Shown: positions 8,480 through 17,596, counted from the first letter of the stretch. The stretch: DNA of 64,000 bases from Cesiribacter sp. SM1 (GCF_020178975.1 NZ_JAHXBU010000090.1:307896-371895); one strand, 5' to 3'. Numbers and translations: made by a program. The notes: a model not told the origin generated them from the letters alone.

Positions 8480-10765
8480 ATGAAGCAGGCCCAATACATA
8501 AGGTATAAAAGCGTAGGTATAGCAGGGCTAATGCTCTCGCTACTGCTGCTGTTCTATTGTACAGAACAGCCTGCAAACACAGCCGATGCTCCAGCAGCAT
8601 ACACAAGCACAATAGCTGCAGAAGATAGTACCAAAGCTATTTATGGCCTGATCAGGCGGGTGGTGCCGGAGCACGCCGATAATTTTGTTGTGGAATTTAT
8701 TCCAAAGGCGGGAGACAGGGATGTGTATGAGATTGAAAGCCGTGACGGAAAAATCATTTTAAGGGGCAACAATGGTGTTTCTGTAGCCAGTGCGCTCAAT
8801 CATTACCTGAAATACTACACCAACAGCAGCATTAGCTGGAATGGCACCAACCTGAATATTCCAGACCCCATGCCTGCGGTGCCGCAGAAAGTTCGTAAAA
8901 CCAGCCCCTACCAATACCGCTACTACCTCAACTACTGTACCTTTAACTACACCATGAGCTGGTGGGACTGGGAGCGCTGGCAGTGGGAGATCGACTGGAT
9001 GGCCCTGAACGGCATCAACATGCCCCTGGCTGTAACCGGCCAGAATGCCATACACCGCAGGGTGTACAAAAGCCTGGGCTTAACCGATAAAGACCTGGAG
9101 ACCTTTTTCAGCGGCCCTGCCTACTTCAGCTGGTTCTGGATGGGGAATCTTGATGGCTGGGCCGGCCCTCTGCCCGTAAGCTGGATGGAAAGCCATGAAG
9201 CCCTGCAAAAGCAGATACTGGAACAGGAGAGAGGCCTGGGTATGACCCCCATACTACCCGCCTTCACCGGCCATGTACCGCCGGCCTTTAAAGATAAGTT
9301 CCCAAATGCCAGGCTGAAAAAGACCAACTGGGATGGCATGTTCCCGGATGTGTACCTGCTGGATCCGGATGATCCCATGTTTGTGGAGATCGGGAAGAAG
9401 TTTATCGAAGAAGAGATCAGGACCTACGGCACAGATCATTTTTATACCTCCGATACTTTCAATGAAAATGAGCCACCCTCCAGCGACTCCACCTTCCTTA
9501 GCAATGTAGGGGAAAAGGTCTACCAGTCCATGGCCGCTGCCGATCCGGACGCTACCTGGATCATGCAGGGCTGGTTGTTTCACTTCTCCAGGGATTTCTG
9601 GCAGCCAGCGCAAACACGTGCCATGCTGGGAGCGGTGCCTGATGATAAAATGATCATACTGGACCTCTGGAGCGAAAAGAACCCAATGTGGCGCAAGACC
9701 AATGCCTACTATGGCAAGCCCTGGATCTGGAACATGCTGCACAACTTCGGGGGCAATGTGAATATGTACGGTTTGATGGACAGGGTAGCCACAGCACCCT
9801 CCCAGGCCCTGCACCATCCCGAAAGGGGGAAGATGGTAGGCATTGGCCTTACACCCGAGGGTATTGAGCATAACCCGGTGATGTACGACCTGATGATGGA
9901 AAATGCCTGGACAGATGAGCCGATAGAGATAGACAGCTGGCTCAAAGATTACGCCCGCCGCCGCTATGGTGCAGCAAGCGAGCAGGCAGACAAGGCCTGG
10001 CAAATCCTTCGCAGAACCGTTTATGCTGATAGTGTAACCAATGGAGGCCCCGAGTCTATCGTCGCCGGCCGCCCCACCTTCAGCAGAAATACAGGCGGTA
10101 TTACCACCAACTTTACCTACGAGCCCATGGAGCTGGTGAATGCCTGGGACCACCTGGCAGCAGCCTCAGACCAGCTGCAGGGGAGCGAAGGCTACCAGTT
10201 CGACCTGGTGGACCTCACCCGGCAGGTGATGGCTAATTATGCCACCAACATTCAGCAGCAGTTTGCCCGCGATTATGAGAACAAAGATCTGGAGGCATTC
10301 AAAAAGCACAGTGCAGAGTTTATTGCCCTGATAGAGGATATGGACCGGCTGCTGGCAACCCGGGAAGATTTTCTGCTGGGCCGCTGGCTTAATGCTGCAA
10401 AAAGCTGGGCTACCACAGCAGAAGAAAAAGAGCTCTATGAAAGAAATGCCCGCAACCTGATTACCTTATGGGGAGACAAGGACAGCAAGCTGCGGGAGTA
10501 TAGCAACAGGCAGTGGTCGGGCTTGTTAAGCGGCTATTACAAAAAGCGCTGGCAGCAGTACTTCGACTATGTGATGAGCCAGATGGAAAAGGGGCAGCAG
10601 ATAGATCAGAAAGCCTTTGATGAAAAGATCAAAGAATGGGAGTGGCAATGGGTGCACAGCAATGAAAGCTATCCCCATCAGCCGCAGGGACAGCCGGTTA
10701 CAGTAGCCAAAGAAATGTACAGTAAATATAATGAGCTGATAAAGAGCAGGTATAGGCTTCAATGA
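8480..10765 (+). CDS. Alpha-N-acetylglucosaminidase, GH89 family, lipoprotein (second copy)
   Basis: This 761-residue protein is a paralogue of the preceding GH89 gene with the same layout: lipoprotein signal (LMLSLLLLFYC), small N-terminal domain, then a GH89 barrel. The catalytic pair is conserved as E329 in SDTFNENEPP and E460 in TPEGIEHNPVMYDLM. Compared with the first copy, the acceptor-side loops differ (for example GPAYFSWFWMGNLDGW against GPAHLPWHRMGNLNKW) and there is an insertion around residues 515-540 (SVTNGGPESIVAGRPT). The two enzymes therefore probably act on different alpha-GlcNAc linkages or chain lengths. No SusC/SusD pair accompanies them here. Confidence 0.93.
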   Translation: MKQAQYIRYKSVGIAGLMLSLLLLFYCTEQPANTADAPAAYTSTIAAEDSTKAIYGLIRRVVPEHADNFVVEFIPKAGDRDVYEIESRDGKIILRGNNGVSVASALNHYLKYYTNSSISWNGTNLNIPDPMPAVPQKVRKTSPYQYRYYLNYCTFNYTMSWWDWERWQWEIDWMALNGINMPLAVTGQNAIHRRVYKSLGLTDKDLETFFSGPAYFSWFWMGNLDGWAGPLPVSWMESHEALQKQILEQERGLGMTPILPAFTGHVPPAFKDKFPNARLKKTNWDGMFPDVYLLDPDDPMFVEIGKKFIEEEIRTYGTDHFYTSDTFNENEPPSSDSTFLSNVGEKVYQSMAAADPDATWIMQGWLFHFSRDFWQPAQTRAMLGAVPDDKMIILDLWSEKNPMWRKTNAYYGKPWIWNMLHNFGGNVNMYGLMDRVATAPSQALHHPERGKMVGIGLTPEGIEHNPVMYDLMMENAWTDEPIEIDSWLKDYARRRYGAASEQADKAWQILRRTVYADSVTNGGPESIVAGRPTFSRNTGGITTNFTYEPMELVNAWDHLAAASDQLQGSEGYQFDLVDLTRQVMANYATNIQQQFARDYENKDLEAFKKHSAEFIALIEDMDRLLATREDFLLGRWLNAAKSWATTAEEKELYERNARNLITLWGDKDSKLREYSNRQWSGLLSGYYKKRWQQYFDYVMSQMEKGQQIDQKAFDEKIKEWEWQWVHSNESYPHQPQGQPVTVAKEMYSKYNELIKSRYRLQ

Positions 10766-10841
10766 CAGGTATAGAATTCAATAGTAAGAAACAGGCTTGG
10801 CTGTTCAATTGAACCACGCAGCAGCATTAAAATAAGAGATC

Positions 10842-12230
10842 ATGAACCGCAGAAACTTACTTAAATCATTAGGCTTAGGCATTGGTGCCGCAGTTATCAG
10901 CACCGATGCACTTGCCAGGCTGGGCGAGAACCGCTATGGCTACAGGATACCCCCAAATCCTATGCACAAGCCAATGGCTAAGCCAGTTACCGCCATTACC
11001 CTGGGGGCAGGAAACAGGGGTACGGTATATGGAAATTTTGCGGCCAGTTTTCCGGATCAGCTCAAAATGGTTGGAGTGGCTGAGCCCATTCCCTACAGAA
11101 ATAACAAGTTTGCCCAAAAGCATGCCATACCACAGGCCAACCGCTTCGATACCTGGGAGCGGGTTTTTGAGCGGCCAAAGTTTGCAGATGCCATTGTTAT
11201 TTCCACCCCCGACAGGATGCACTATGCCCCCTGCATGAAGGCGCTCTCCATGGGCTATGATATTCTGCTTGAGAAACCCATTGCCCCCACTGAAAAAGAA
11301 TGCCGTGATATACTGGCCCTGGCCAAAGAAAACGGCAGGATTGTGGCGGTTTGCCACGTACTGCGCTATGCGCCCTACTTTGTAAAAATGAAGGAGCTTG
11401 TGGCGGAGGGTGCCATTGGCGAGATCATCAGTGTGCAGCACTTCGAGCCAATAGAACACACGCATATGGCACACTCTTATGTGCGCGGCAACTGGCATAA
11501 TTCTAAAGAAACTACGCCCATTATCCTTGCAAAGTCATGCCACGACCTGGATATTATTAAATGGGTAATTAACAAGCCCAGCAGGCAAATAGTGGCCATG
11601 GGCGACCTGAAGTGGTTTAAGCGCGAAAATGCTCCTGAGGGAAGCACCGACCGCTGCACCGATGGTTGCCTGGTAGAGCGGGAGTGCCCCTATTCAGCCA
11701 TAAAAGAGTACCACGACCGCCGCCACCGCACCAAGGTACTGGACCTGCCAGAAGATAAATCGAAGCATAGTGCTGTGATCATGGAAAGGCTTAGAACTAC
11801 CAATTATGGCCGCTGTGTTTATCGTATGGAAAACGACCAGCCAGATCATTACATCACCAGCATTATGTTTGCCGATGGGGTTACCGCTAATTTCTCCATG
11901 GAGGCCTTTACTTCCTACCACGGCCGGCGTACCCGTGTAATGGGTTCCATGGGCGATATGGTAGGCGACATGGACGAACTGGTGATTACCGATTTCCGCA
12001 CCCGCGAATCTTTGAAGTTTATTCCGCAGGCCGAAGATGTGGAAGGCTACAAGAACAGCGGGCATGGGGGAGGCGACTGGCTGCTGGTACGCGATTTTGT
12101 GCAGGCAGTAGCGCAGCAGAATCCTGCTATCCTTACCTCTACCATCGACGAATCCATTGAAAGCCACGTAATGGGCTTTATGGCCGAAGAGAGCCGGAAG
12201 CAGAAAAAAGTAATGGACATCAGCATGTAA
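10842..12230 (+). CDS. Gfo/Idh/MocA-family oxidoreductase with a Tat-like signal
   Basis: A 462-residue NAD(P)-dependent oxidoreductase-fold protein. The start MNRRNLLKSLGLGIGAAVIS carries a twin-arginine followed by a hydrophobic stretch, which suggests export of the folded, cofactor-loaded protein. A Rossmann motif (TLGAGNRGTVYGNFA) lies near residue 50, and the family EKPIAPT motif with its active-site lysine near residue 145. A cysteine cluster (DRCTDGCLVEREC) around residues 270-285 is an odd feature that could bind a metal. Exported members include NAD-dependent glycosidases (GH109), so a carbohydrate role is likely given the GH89 neighbours. The exact reaction cannot be assigned. Confidence 0.82.
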   Translation: MNRRNLLKSLGLGIGAAVISTDALARLGENRYGYRIPPNPMHKPMAKPVTAITLGAGNRGTVYGNFAASFPDQLKMVGVAEPIPYRNNKFAQKHAIPQANRFDTWERVFERPKFADAIVISTPDRMHYAPCMKALSMGYDILLEKPIAPTEKECRDILALAKENGRIVAVCHVLRYAPYFVKMKELVAEGAIGEIISVQHFEPIEHTHMAHSYVRGNWHNSKETTPIILAKSCHDLDIIKWVINKPSRQIVAMGDLKWFKRENAPEGSTDRCTDGCLVERECPYSAIKEYHDRRHRTKVLDLPEDKSKHSAVIMERLRTTNYGRCVYRMENDQPDHYITSIMFADGVTANFSMEAFTSYHGRRTRVMGSMGDMVGDMDELVITDFRTRESLKFIPQAEDVEGYKNSGHGGGDWLLVRDFVQAVAQQNPAILTSTIDESIESHVMGFMAEESRKQKKVMDISM

Positions 12231-12287
12231 GGCGCAAAAAACAAAAAATTGTTCGCTTGCATCAGTTGTTTTGCTGAGATTTAGGGC

Positions 12288-13082
12288 ATGAAATACGATC
12301 CGGAGCTAAGGACAGTTCAGGTAACCCGCTATGTTACTCCTTTGCGTGAGGGCGGCTCACTGCCGGCCATTGTAGAGGCTGATGATGATTTTCTGTACGT
12401 GCTGAAGTTCAGGGGAGCAGGGCAGGGGGCAAAGGCACTGATTGCCGAGCTGCTTGGCGGAGAAATAGCACGCGCCCTCGGCTTTAAAGTGCCCGAGCTT
12501 GTATACGCCCAGCTGGATGAGGCCTTTGGCCGCACAGAGCCTGATGAGGAAATCCAGGATCTGCTCCGGGCCAGTGAGGGGCTTAACCTGGCGCTCCATT
12601 ACCTGCAGAGTGCCATTACCTTTGATGCACTTGTTACGCAGGTAAATCCTCTGCTGGCTTCGCAGATTGTATGGTTCGATTGCCTGATCACTAACGTTGA
12701 CCGCACCCCCCGCAACACCAATATGCTGATGTGGCACAAAGAACTGTGGCTCATCGATCATGGTGCTTCCTTCTTTTTTCATCACTCCTGGCAGGACATT
12801 GAAAAACAGGCCATGCGGCCCTTTGTGCAGATAAAGGACCATGTGCTGTTGCAGCAGGCTACCGCTTTAGAAGAAGTGGATAGGGCCTTTAGTGCCCTGC
12901 TCACACCTGAATTGATCGATTCTATCGTATCTTTGATCCCCGATGAGTGGCTGGTGATAGACTCACCTTTTGAAACTGCAGAAGAGCACCGCCAGGCGTA
13001 CAGCCAATACCTGAAAACCCGGATTGCAAACACAGAAGTTTTTGTCAAAGAAGCACAGCATGCAAGAGAAGCACTTATTTGA
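12288..13082 (+). CDS. HipA-like kinase-fold protein
   Basis: A 264-residue protein with a HipA-type (PI3/4-kinase-like) fold but no HipB partner. Kinase-like residues are visible. LYVLKFRGAGQGAKALIAE gives a probable nucleotide lysine. NVDRTPRNTN holds the putative catalytic D138 and Asn residues. LIDHGASF holds the metal-binding D157. It lacks the N-terminal subdomain of toxin HipA and is about 60% of its length. The next gene, a DUF3037 protein, overlaps its 3' end by 23 bases, a recurrent pairing for this family as I recall it. Substrate and function are unknown; calling it a toxin would go beyond the evidence. Confidence 0.75.
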   Translation: MKYDPELRTVQVTRYVTPLREGGSLPAIVEADDDFLYVLKFRGAGQGAKALIAELLGGEIARALGFKVPELVYAQLDEAFGRTEPDEEIQDLLRASEGLNLALHYLQSAITFDALVTQVNPLLASQIVWFDCLITNVDRTPRNTNMLMWHKELWLIDHGASFFFHHSWQDIEKQAMRPFVQIKDHVLLQQATALEEVDRAFSALLTPELIDSIVSLIPDEWLVIDSPFETAEEHRQAYSQYLKTRIANTEVFVKEAQHAREALI

Positions 13083-13443
13083 ATACGCCATTATTCGCGT
13101 TGTGCCGTGTGTGGAACGACAGGAATTTATGAATGTAGGAGTGATCGTCTACTGCTCTTCACAGGGCTTTCTGCAGACTCAGTACGAACTGGACAGGGAG
13201 CGCCTCAAAGCTTTTTCTGATAAGCTGGATGTTGAAGAACTGGAGGAGCGATTACAGGCTTTTGTACGGATCTGCAAAGGCGGTAATAATGGCGGCACCA
13301 TAGGCAAACTACCCATTGCATCGCGCTTTCGCTGGCTCACCGCTACCCGCAGTACGGTTGTGCAAACCTCACCTGTGCACCCCGGCTTTTGTGTAAATGC
13401 ACAGGAAAAGCTGGCGCAACTGCACGCACAGCTGGTTCAGTAA
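13060..13443 (+). CDS. DUF3037 family protein
   Basis: A 127-residue protein of the DUF3037 type. The N-terminus (EYAIIRVVPCVERQEFMNV) and the GVIVYC strand are typical, as is SRFRWLTATRSTVVQTSPVHPG in the second half. The frame is open from 13024, but the ATG at 13060 begins the conserved domain and overlaps the HipA-like gene by 23 bases, which implies translational coupling. No signal peptide or membrane segment is seen. Function is unknown; the tight linkage suggests that it works with the HipA-like kinase. Confidence 0.75.
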   Translation: MQEKHLFEYAIIRVVPCVERQEFMNVGVIVYCSSQGFLQTQYELDRERLKAFSDKLDVEELEERLQAFVRICKGGNNGGTIGKLPIASRFRWLTATRSTVVQTSPVHPGFCVNAQEKLAQLHAQLVQ

Positions 13444-13616
13444 GCTAAGCAGGTGATCTTGTTGACTTTTGCTTCTTTTTCTTTATCAGAAGGTAGGTGG
13501 GGTGCCATTTGCTGTGCCAGGGAATGCTGGCTTGCTAAGAGTTCCCGGGAGCTTCCCCTTTCGATGTTATCTCCCTGCCAGTGAGGACATAGAATAGAAA
13601 GATGCCGCTGCCAGCA

Positions 13617-14417
13617 CTATTTATGTTCTTTCTCCTGCTGTTTTTCCACTTTCTGCTGATCTACCTCCCGCTCTATAGTTTTTGCCTCCTGGTGTTTTTG
13701 TACACCTTTCAAATGTTCCAGGTGCGCCCGTTCATCTTTACGGCGTTGCAGCAGGCTTTTAATGATGGAGCTGCGGCCATAAACTATTACAGTGTCGCCC
13801 GTAAGAATAAGGGTATCATGCCCGGGCACACCCAGGTAGCTGCCATCCTGCCGGGTAACGCCAAGGATGTAAACCCCTTCTTTTGAAAGAGCCAGCTCGG
13901 CCAGGGTGCAGTTAGACATCCAGTGGTTTTCCTTCACAAACAGCTCTGCAATTTTATATTCGCCACCCAGGTGTAGTATGCCTGCATAATCCTGCACAGT
14001 TAAGTCGGTATAGCGGTGCAGAGCCCAGTTAATGATACGGCTTAAAAGCTGGTTGAACAGCTTGCTGGAGAATAGCAGCCAGAGAGAAATTACGCCCAGT
14101 ACAATCAGTGCAAGGCGCAGGTATAGCGGGATATCCCCCTTGTCATTGCCTAAAAATGTTAGTACCAGTGTTGCTACTACCGATACAATACCGGCATTTC
14201 CCAGCAGCATCAGCACCATTACAATTTTGCGGCGCAGGGGGTGGTTTACAATGTTTTCGGCTTCTTTGGTGGCATAGCCCACGCCGGTAAAAATAGAGCG
14301 TGCCTGAAATTGGGCCGACTGCCGGCTAAGCCCCGTGTGCATCAGTGCAATGGTGGCAACTTTGGTGATCAGGAAGGAGAATGAAAGAATCAGAATCAGT
14401 GTAATAACAGCAATCAT
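13617..14417 (-). CDS. Membrane protein with a C-terminal TrkA-C (RCK_C) domain
   Basis: A 266-residue protein. Three hydrophobic segments lie in the N-terminal 125 residues (about 1-25, 68-90 and 98-118), followed by a TrkA-C domain at about 150-225. The domain includes the typical PGHDTLILTGDTVIVYGR segment. The last 40 residues are a highly charged KE/Q-rich tail. TrkA-C domains sense small ligands in potassium and other transport systems, but there is no transport pore or TrkA-N Rossmann domain here. A regulatory or sensing role is therefore inferred. It lies downstream of the ABC-F gene on the same strand, with a strong hairpin between them. Confidence 0.72.
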   Translation of the reverse strand: MIAVITLILILSFSFLITKVATIALMHTGLSRQSAQFQARSIFTGVGYATKEAENIVNHPLRRKIVMVLMLLGNAGIVSVVATLVLTFLGNDKGDIPLYLRLALIVLGVISLWLLFSSKLFNQLLSRIINWALHRYTDLTVQDYAGILHLGGEYKIAELFVKENHWMSNCTLAELALSKEGVYILGVTRQDGSYLGVPGHDTLILTGDTVIVYGRSSIIKSLLQRRKDERAHLEHLKGVQKHQEAKTIEREVDQQKVEKQQEKEHK

Positions 14418-14466
14418 GGTTAAGCAGGTGCTCTATGCTGATTAACCATAAACTGTGCAGAAGGTT

Positions 14467-14508
14467 GTAGGGCCCCGGCAAAGAACAACTTCCTTGCCGG
14501 GGCCCTAC
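14467..14508 (-). terminator. Strong GC hairpin between the ABC-F gene and the TrkA-C gene
   Basis: A perfect 15-bp inverted repeat, GTAGGGCCCCGGCAA with TTGCCGGGGCCCTAC, has a 12-base loop and lies about 30 bases beyond the ABC-F stop codon. There is no T-run on either strand. It may therefore stabilise the 3' end or attenuate transcription rather than act as a standard intrinsic terminator. Confidence 0.5.
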
Positions 14509-14537
14509 CTGCATCTAATGCTATGCCTGCGTTGGCT

Positions 14538-16427
14538 TTAAGCCAGGTCGCTTAGCTCCAGCCAGCGCATCTCTTTTTCGTCCAGCTGTTCGTTTATTGT
14601 TTCCAGCTCCTGGCCCAGGGCCATCAGCGCTTCATGGTCGCCGCCCTTGTTCATTTTCTGCACCAGCTCTTCTTTCTTCTTATTAAGCTGTGCAATTTCC
14701 TTTTCCAGCTGCTCAAACTCCTTTTGTTCCTTATAGCTAAGCTTGCGCTTTTCAATTACAGGTTTGGCTACAACTGGAGCCTCAACCTGTTTCACAGGGG
14801 CTGCTTTAGCCTGGGGTTTTGCGCTTTCAGCAGCATCTTCCTCCTCCTTGGCCTCACGCCAGTCGGTATAGTTGCCCGGGAAGTCGCGGATCTGGCCTTC
14901 ACCAAATACAAATAGGTGGTCTACCAGGCGGTCCATGAAGTAACGGTCGTGCGATACAATTACCAGGCAGCCACCATAATTTGCCAGAAAATCTTCCAGC
15001 ACGTTCAGCGTGCTGATGTCAAGGTCGTTGGTAGGCTCGTCGAGGATCAGGAAGTTGGGATTCTGCATCAGGATGCGCAGCATCTGCAGCCTGCGCTTTT
15101 CGCCCCCGCTTAGCTTGCCTACCAGGGTATACTGCTGATCGCCGTTAAACCCAAACTCCAGCAGCAGCTGGCCTGCAGTAAGGGTGCGGCCGTCGGCCAT
15201 GGGTATTACCTCGGCAACCTCTTTCACTACCTCAATTACCCGCATGTTGGGATCAAAGATCTGCTCCTCCTGCCGGTAGTAGCCTACCTGCAGGGTCTGG
15301 CCGGCATCTACTGTGCCGGTATCGGGTTTGATGGCACCGGTGATGATGTTCAGGAAAGTACTTTTGCCTGCACCATTCGGACCTATCAGGCCGATTTTAT
15401 CACCTCTTAAGAATTTATAGCTGAAAGGTTCAAACAGCTTTTTGTCGCCATAGCTTTTGCTGATGTTCTCCAGCTCCAGCACTTTGCTGCCCAGGCGGCG
15501 GCCAATGGTTTGCAGCTGTATGTCTTTCTCGCCCACCTTCTGGCTTGCTTTTTCTTTCAGGTCTTCGAAGGCATCGAGCCTGTATTTGGCCTTGGTACCA
15601 CGTGCTTTTGGCTGGCGGCGTACCCAGTCCAGCTCCTTGCGCATCAGGTTGCGGGCCTTGTCTACCTCAGCCTGCTGCTGCTCCTGGCGCTCGGCTTTTT
15701 TCTCGAGGTAATAGCTATAGCTGCCATGGTAACCATAAAGTTTTGTGCCTGAAAGCTCCAGTACCTCGTTGGTTACCTGCTCCATAAAGTAGCGGTCGTG
15801 GGTAACCATCAGCAGGCTAAGCTGTGCTTTGCTAAGGTAATCTTCCAGCCACTCAATTGCGGGAAGGTCAAGGTGGTTGGTAGGCTCATCCAGCAGCAGG
15901 AAGTGAGGGCGCTCCAGCAGGGTTTTGGCAAGGGCCACCCTGCGGCGCTGGCCACCACTCATGGAATCGATGGGCTGCTGCATGTCATGAATATCCAGCT
16001 TGCCTAGTATCTGTTTTACACTGCTTTCATAGTCCCAGAGGTTCTGGCTGTCGATTTCCGACATTACCACCTGGAAACGATCACTGAGTTCAGGTTTTTC
16101 GCTAATAGCCTCCAGCAGGTATTCGTATTCCGATACCAGGGAGAGGGCAGGATTGCTGCTGTCGAACAGCGCCTCACGCACCGAATGGCCGGGGGTAAAC
16201 TTAGGGTGCTGGGGCAGGTAGCCTACCTGCACACCATTTCTGTACACCACCTGGCCCGCATCTGGTGCTTCGGCTGATGCCAGAATTTTAATAAGCGTAC
16301 TTTTACCGGTTCCATTTCGGCCAATCAAGGCTACTTTCTGGCCCTGGCCAATGCCAAAGGTAATATCCTGAAACAGCTGTCGCTGATTGTATTGTTTGGA
16401 AAGATTTTCTACAGATAGCAAATTCAT
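14538..16427 (-). CDS. ABC-F family ATPase, Uup-like
   Basis: A 629-residue soluble protein with two ABC ATPase domains and no membrane segments. It therefore belongs to the ABC-F translation-factor/ribosome-associated class rather than to a transporter. Walker A motifs GRNGTGKST and GPNGAGKST, signatures MSGGQRRRVALAKTL and LSGGEKRRLQMLRIL, and both Walker B motifs ending LLDEPTNHLD and ILDEPTNDLD are intact. The linker is basic. The last 100 residues form a charged coiled coil typical of Uup, preceded by an Ala/Pro/Lys-rich hinge. A -7 promoter box ends only four bases before the ATG, suggesting a leaderless or near-leaderless transcript. Confidence 0.9.
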   Translation of the reverse strand: MNLLSVENLSKQYNQRQLFQDITFGIGQGQKVALIGRNGTGKSTLIKILASAEAPDAGQVVYRNGVQVGYLPQHPKFTPGHSVREALFDSSNPALSLVSEYEYLLEAISEKPELSDRFQVVMSEIDSQNLWDYESSVKQILGKLDIHDMQQPIDSMSGGQRRRVALAKTLLERPHFLLLDEPTNHLDLPAIEWLEDYLSKAQLSLLMVTHDRYFMEQVTNEVLELSGTKLYGYHGSYSYYLEKKAERQEQQQAEVDKARNLMRKELDWVRRQPKARGTKAKYRLDAFEDLKEKASQKVGEKDIQLQTIGRRLGSKVLELENISKSYGDKKLFEPFSYKFLRGDKIGLIGPNGAGKSTFLNIITGAIKPDTGTVDAGQTLQVGYYRQEEQIFDPNMRVIEVVKEVAEVIPMADGRTLTAGQLLLEFGFNGDQQYTLVGKLSGGEKRRLQMLRILMQNPNFLILDEPTNDLDISTLNVLEDFLANYGGCLVIVSHDRYFMDRLVDHLFVFGEGQIRDFPGNYTDWREAKEEEDAAESAKPQAKAAPVKQVEAPVVAKPVIEKRKLSYKEQKEFEQLEKEIAQLNKKKEELVQKMNKGGDHEALMALGQELETINEQLDEKEMRWLELSDLA

Positions 16428-16431
16428 GGTG

Positions 16432-16439
16432 CAAAGGTA
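16432..16439 (-). promoter_or_regulatory. -7 promoter box of the ABC-F gene
   Basis: The minus strand reads TACCTTTG, an exact TAnnTTTG match, ending four bases before the ABC-F start codon. Bacteroidota transcripts usually start a few bases past this box, so the mRNA would begin at or next to the ATG. The -33 element is weak. Confidence 0.55.
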
Positions 16440-16766
16440 GATACTATTGCTGTAAAGAGAACTATACAGTTATCTATCGGTTTAAAAGAACCTTTTCTTT
16501 GTACATTATCCTGATGAAAAAATAGGGCTGGGCGCTGCGCTGCATCGGCAGCGAAAGATTTTCTTATAAAAATTTTAGGGTTCGGGCACCAAAAATGCTT
16601 TGGCGCGTTAAGAAAAAGGGCAGCAGACGCTGGTGTTTAAAAATAGGATAAAATATAGTATAAAGTTGTATTTTACCGAACTATGCCCCCGGGTATCCTG
16701 TTTTATTAGTAGAGGCAGCAAAGAAAATTTTTTGCTGAAAGACAATAGATGTAGAATGTAAAACAA
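16440..16766. other. Divergent intergenic region, nothing recognised
   Basis: About 330 bases lie between the divergent ABC-F and L,D-transpeptidase genes. Apart from the ABC-F promoter box at its left edge, I see no TAnnTTTG match for the rightward gene, no RNA gene and no convincing small ORF. Confidence 0.4.
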
Positions 16767-17573
16767 GTGTTCATGAGGCTCAAAGTGTTATCCCTTATTT
16801 TTATCTTTTTTTCACTGGCCGCGCTGGCAGGCAGTGGTGAAGCAATTAATTCAAGCTCCAATAATGATAAATTATTGGCATCTGCGGCAGAAGCAGAAGT
16901 CACAGCAGACAATAATTCTAAGTTACTGCTGGCCGAAGAAAAGCTTAATCAACTGTACAGGAGTATAGACTATGGCAAAAATGCCCGGCCTGCTTATGAT
17001 GTTTTTCGCAAGGGCATGGTTGGCTATTTAAATCTACTTCGCCAGGATAAGATTTCAAACAAGGGTATACTTACCATCATTGACTTCAGCATTCCTTCCG
17101 TTAAAAAAAGATTGTGGGTGTTTGACCTGAAAAACCGCAAATTACTTTTTCACGATCTGGTAGCACATGGCAAAAACAGTGGCCACAATATTGCTAACGC
17201 ATTTTCAAACATTCCGGAATCAAACCAGAGCAGCCTGGGCTTTTATGTTACAGCTAATACCTATGTGGGCAAGCATGGTTTAAGTCTTCGCCTGAAAGGG
17301 CAGGAAACAGGCTTTAACGATAAGGCCATGGCCAGGGCTATTGTGATGCATGGTGCTGATTATGTAAATACTTCTATCATAAAAAGTATGGGCCGCCTGG
17401 GCCGCAGCTTTGGTTGCCCGGCCTTATCACGAGCCATTTCAGATCAGGTAATCAATACCGTAGCTGACCGTACCTGCCTCTTTATTTACCACCCCTCAAA
17501 AGAGTATCTCGATAATTCGGTTTACCTCCAGGAGGCTGGTGCCATAGATTACCTGCTGGCAACAAACATATGA
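16767..17573 (+). CDS. YkuD_2 family L,D-transpeptidase-like protein (first copy)
   Basis: A 268-residue exported protein with an N-terminal signal peptide (VLSLIFIFFSLAALAGSG) and a murein L,D-transpeptidase-like catalytic domain from about residue 95. The active-site signature is present: MHGADY with its histidine near 197, and GRSFGCPALS with the catalytic cysteine C217. The YkuD_2 branch is common in Bacteroidota but its members are poorly characterised. Peptidoglycan cross-linking or another acyl transfer in the periplasm is inferred. A second, clearly related copy follows after an intrinsic terminator. Confidence 0.82.
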   Translation: MFMRLKVLSLIFIFFSLAALAGSGEAINSSSNNDKLLASAAEAEVTADNNSKLLLAEEKLNQLYRSIDYGKNARPAYDVFRKGMVGYLNLLRQDKISNKGILTIIDFSIPSVKKRLWVFDLKNRKLLFHDLVAHGKNSGHNIANAFSNIPESNQSSLGFYVTANTYVGKHGLSLRLKGQETGFNDKAMARAIVMHGADYVNTSIIKSMGRLGRSFGCPALSRAISDQVINTVADRTCLFIYHPSKEYLDNSVYLQEAGAIDYLLATNI

Positions 17574-17596
17574 GATTCAGTTTTTTACAGCATTGG

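Noticed and set aside
12288..13443. Calling the HipA-like/DUF3037 pair a toxin-antitoxin system
   Set aside because: No HipB-like DNA-binding partner and no toxicity evidence; only the kinase fold and gene overlap are visible.
13602..13886. 94-codon plus-strand frame at the 3' end of the TrkA-C gene
   Set aside because: It is antisense to a well-supported gene and its hydrophobic N-terminus is the shadow of the charged tail on the other strand.
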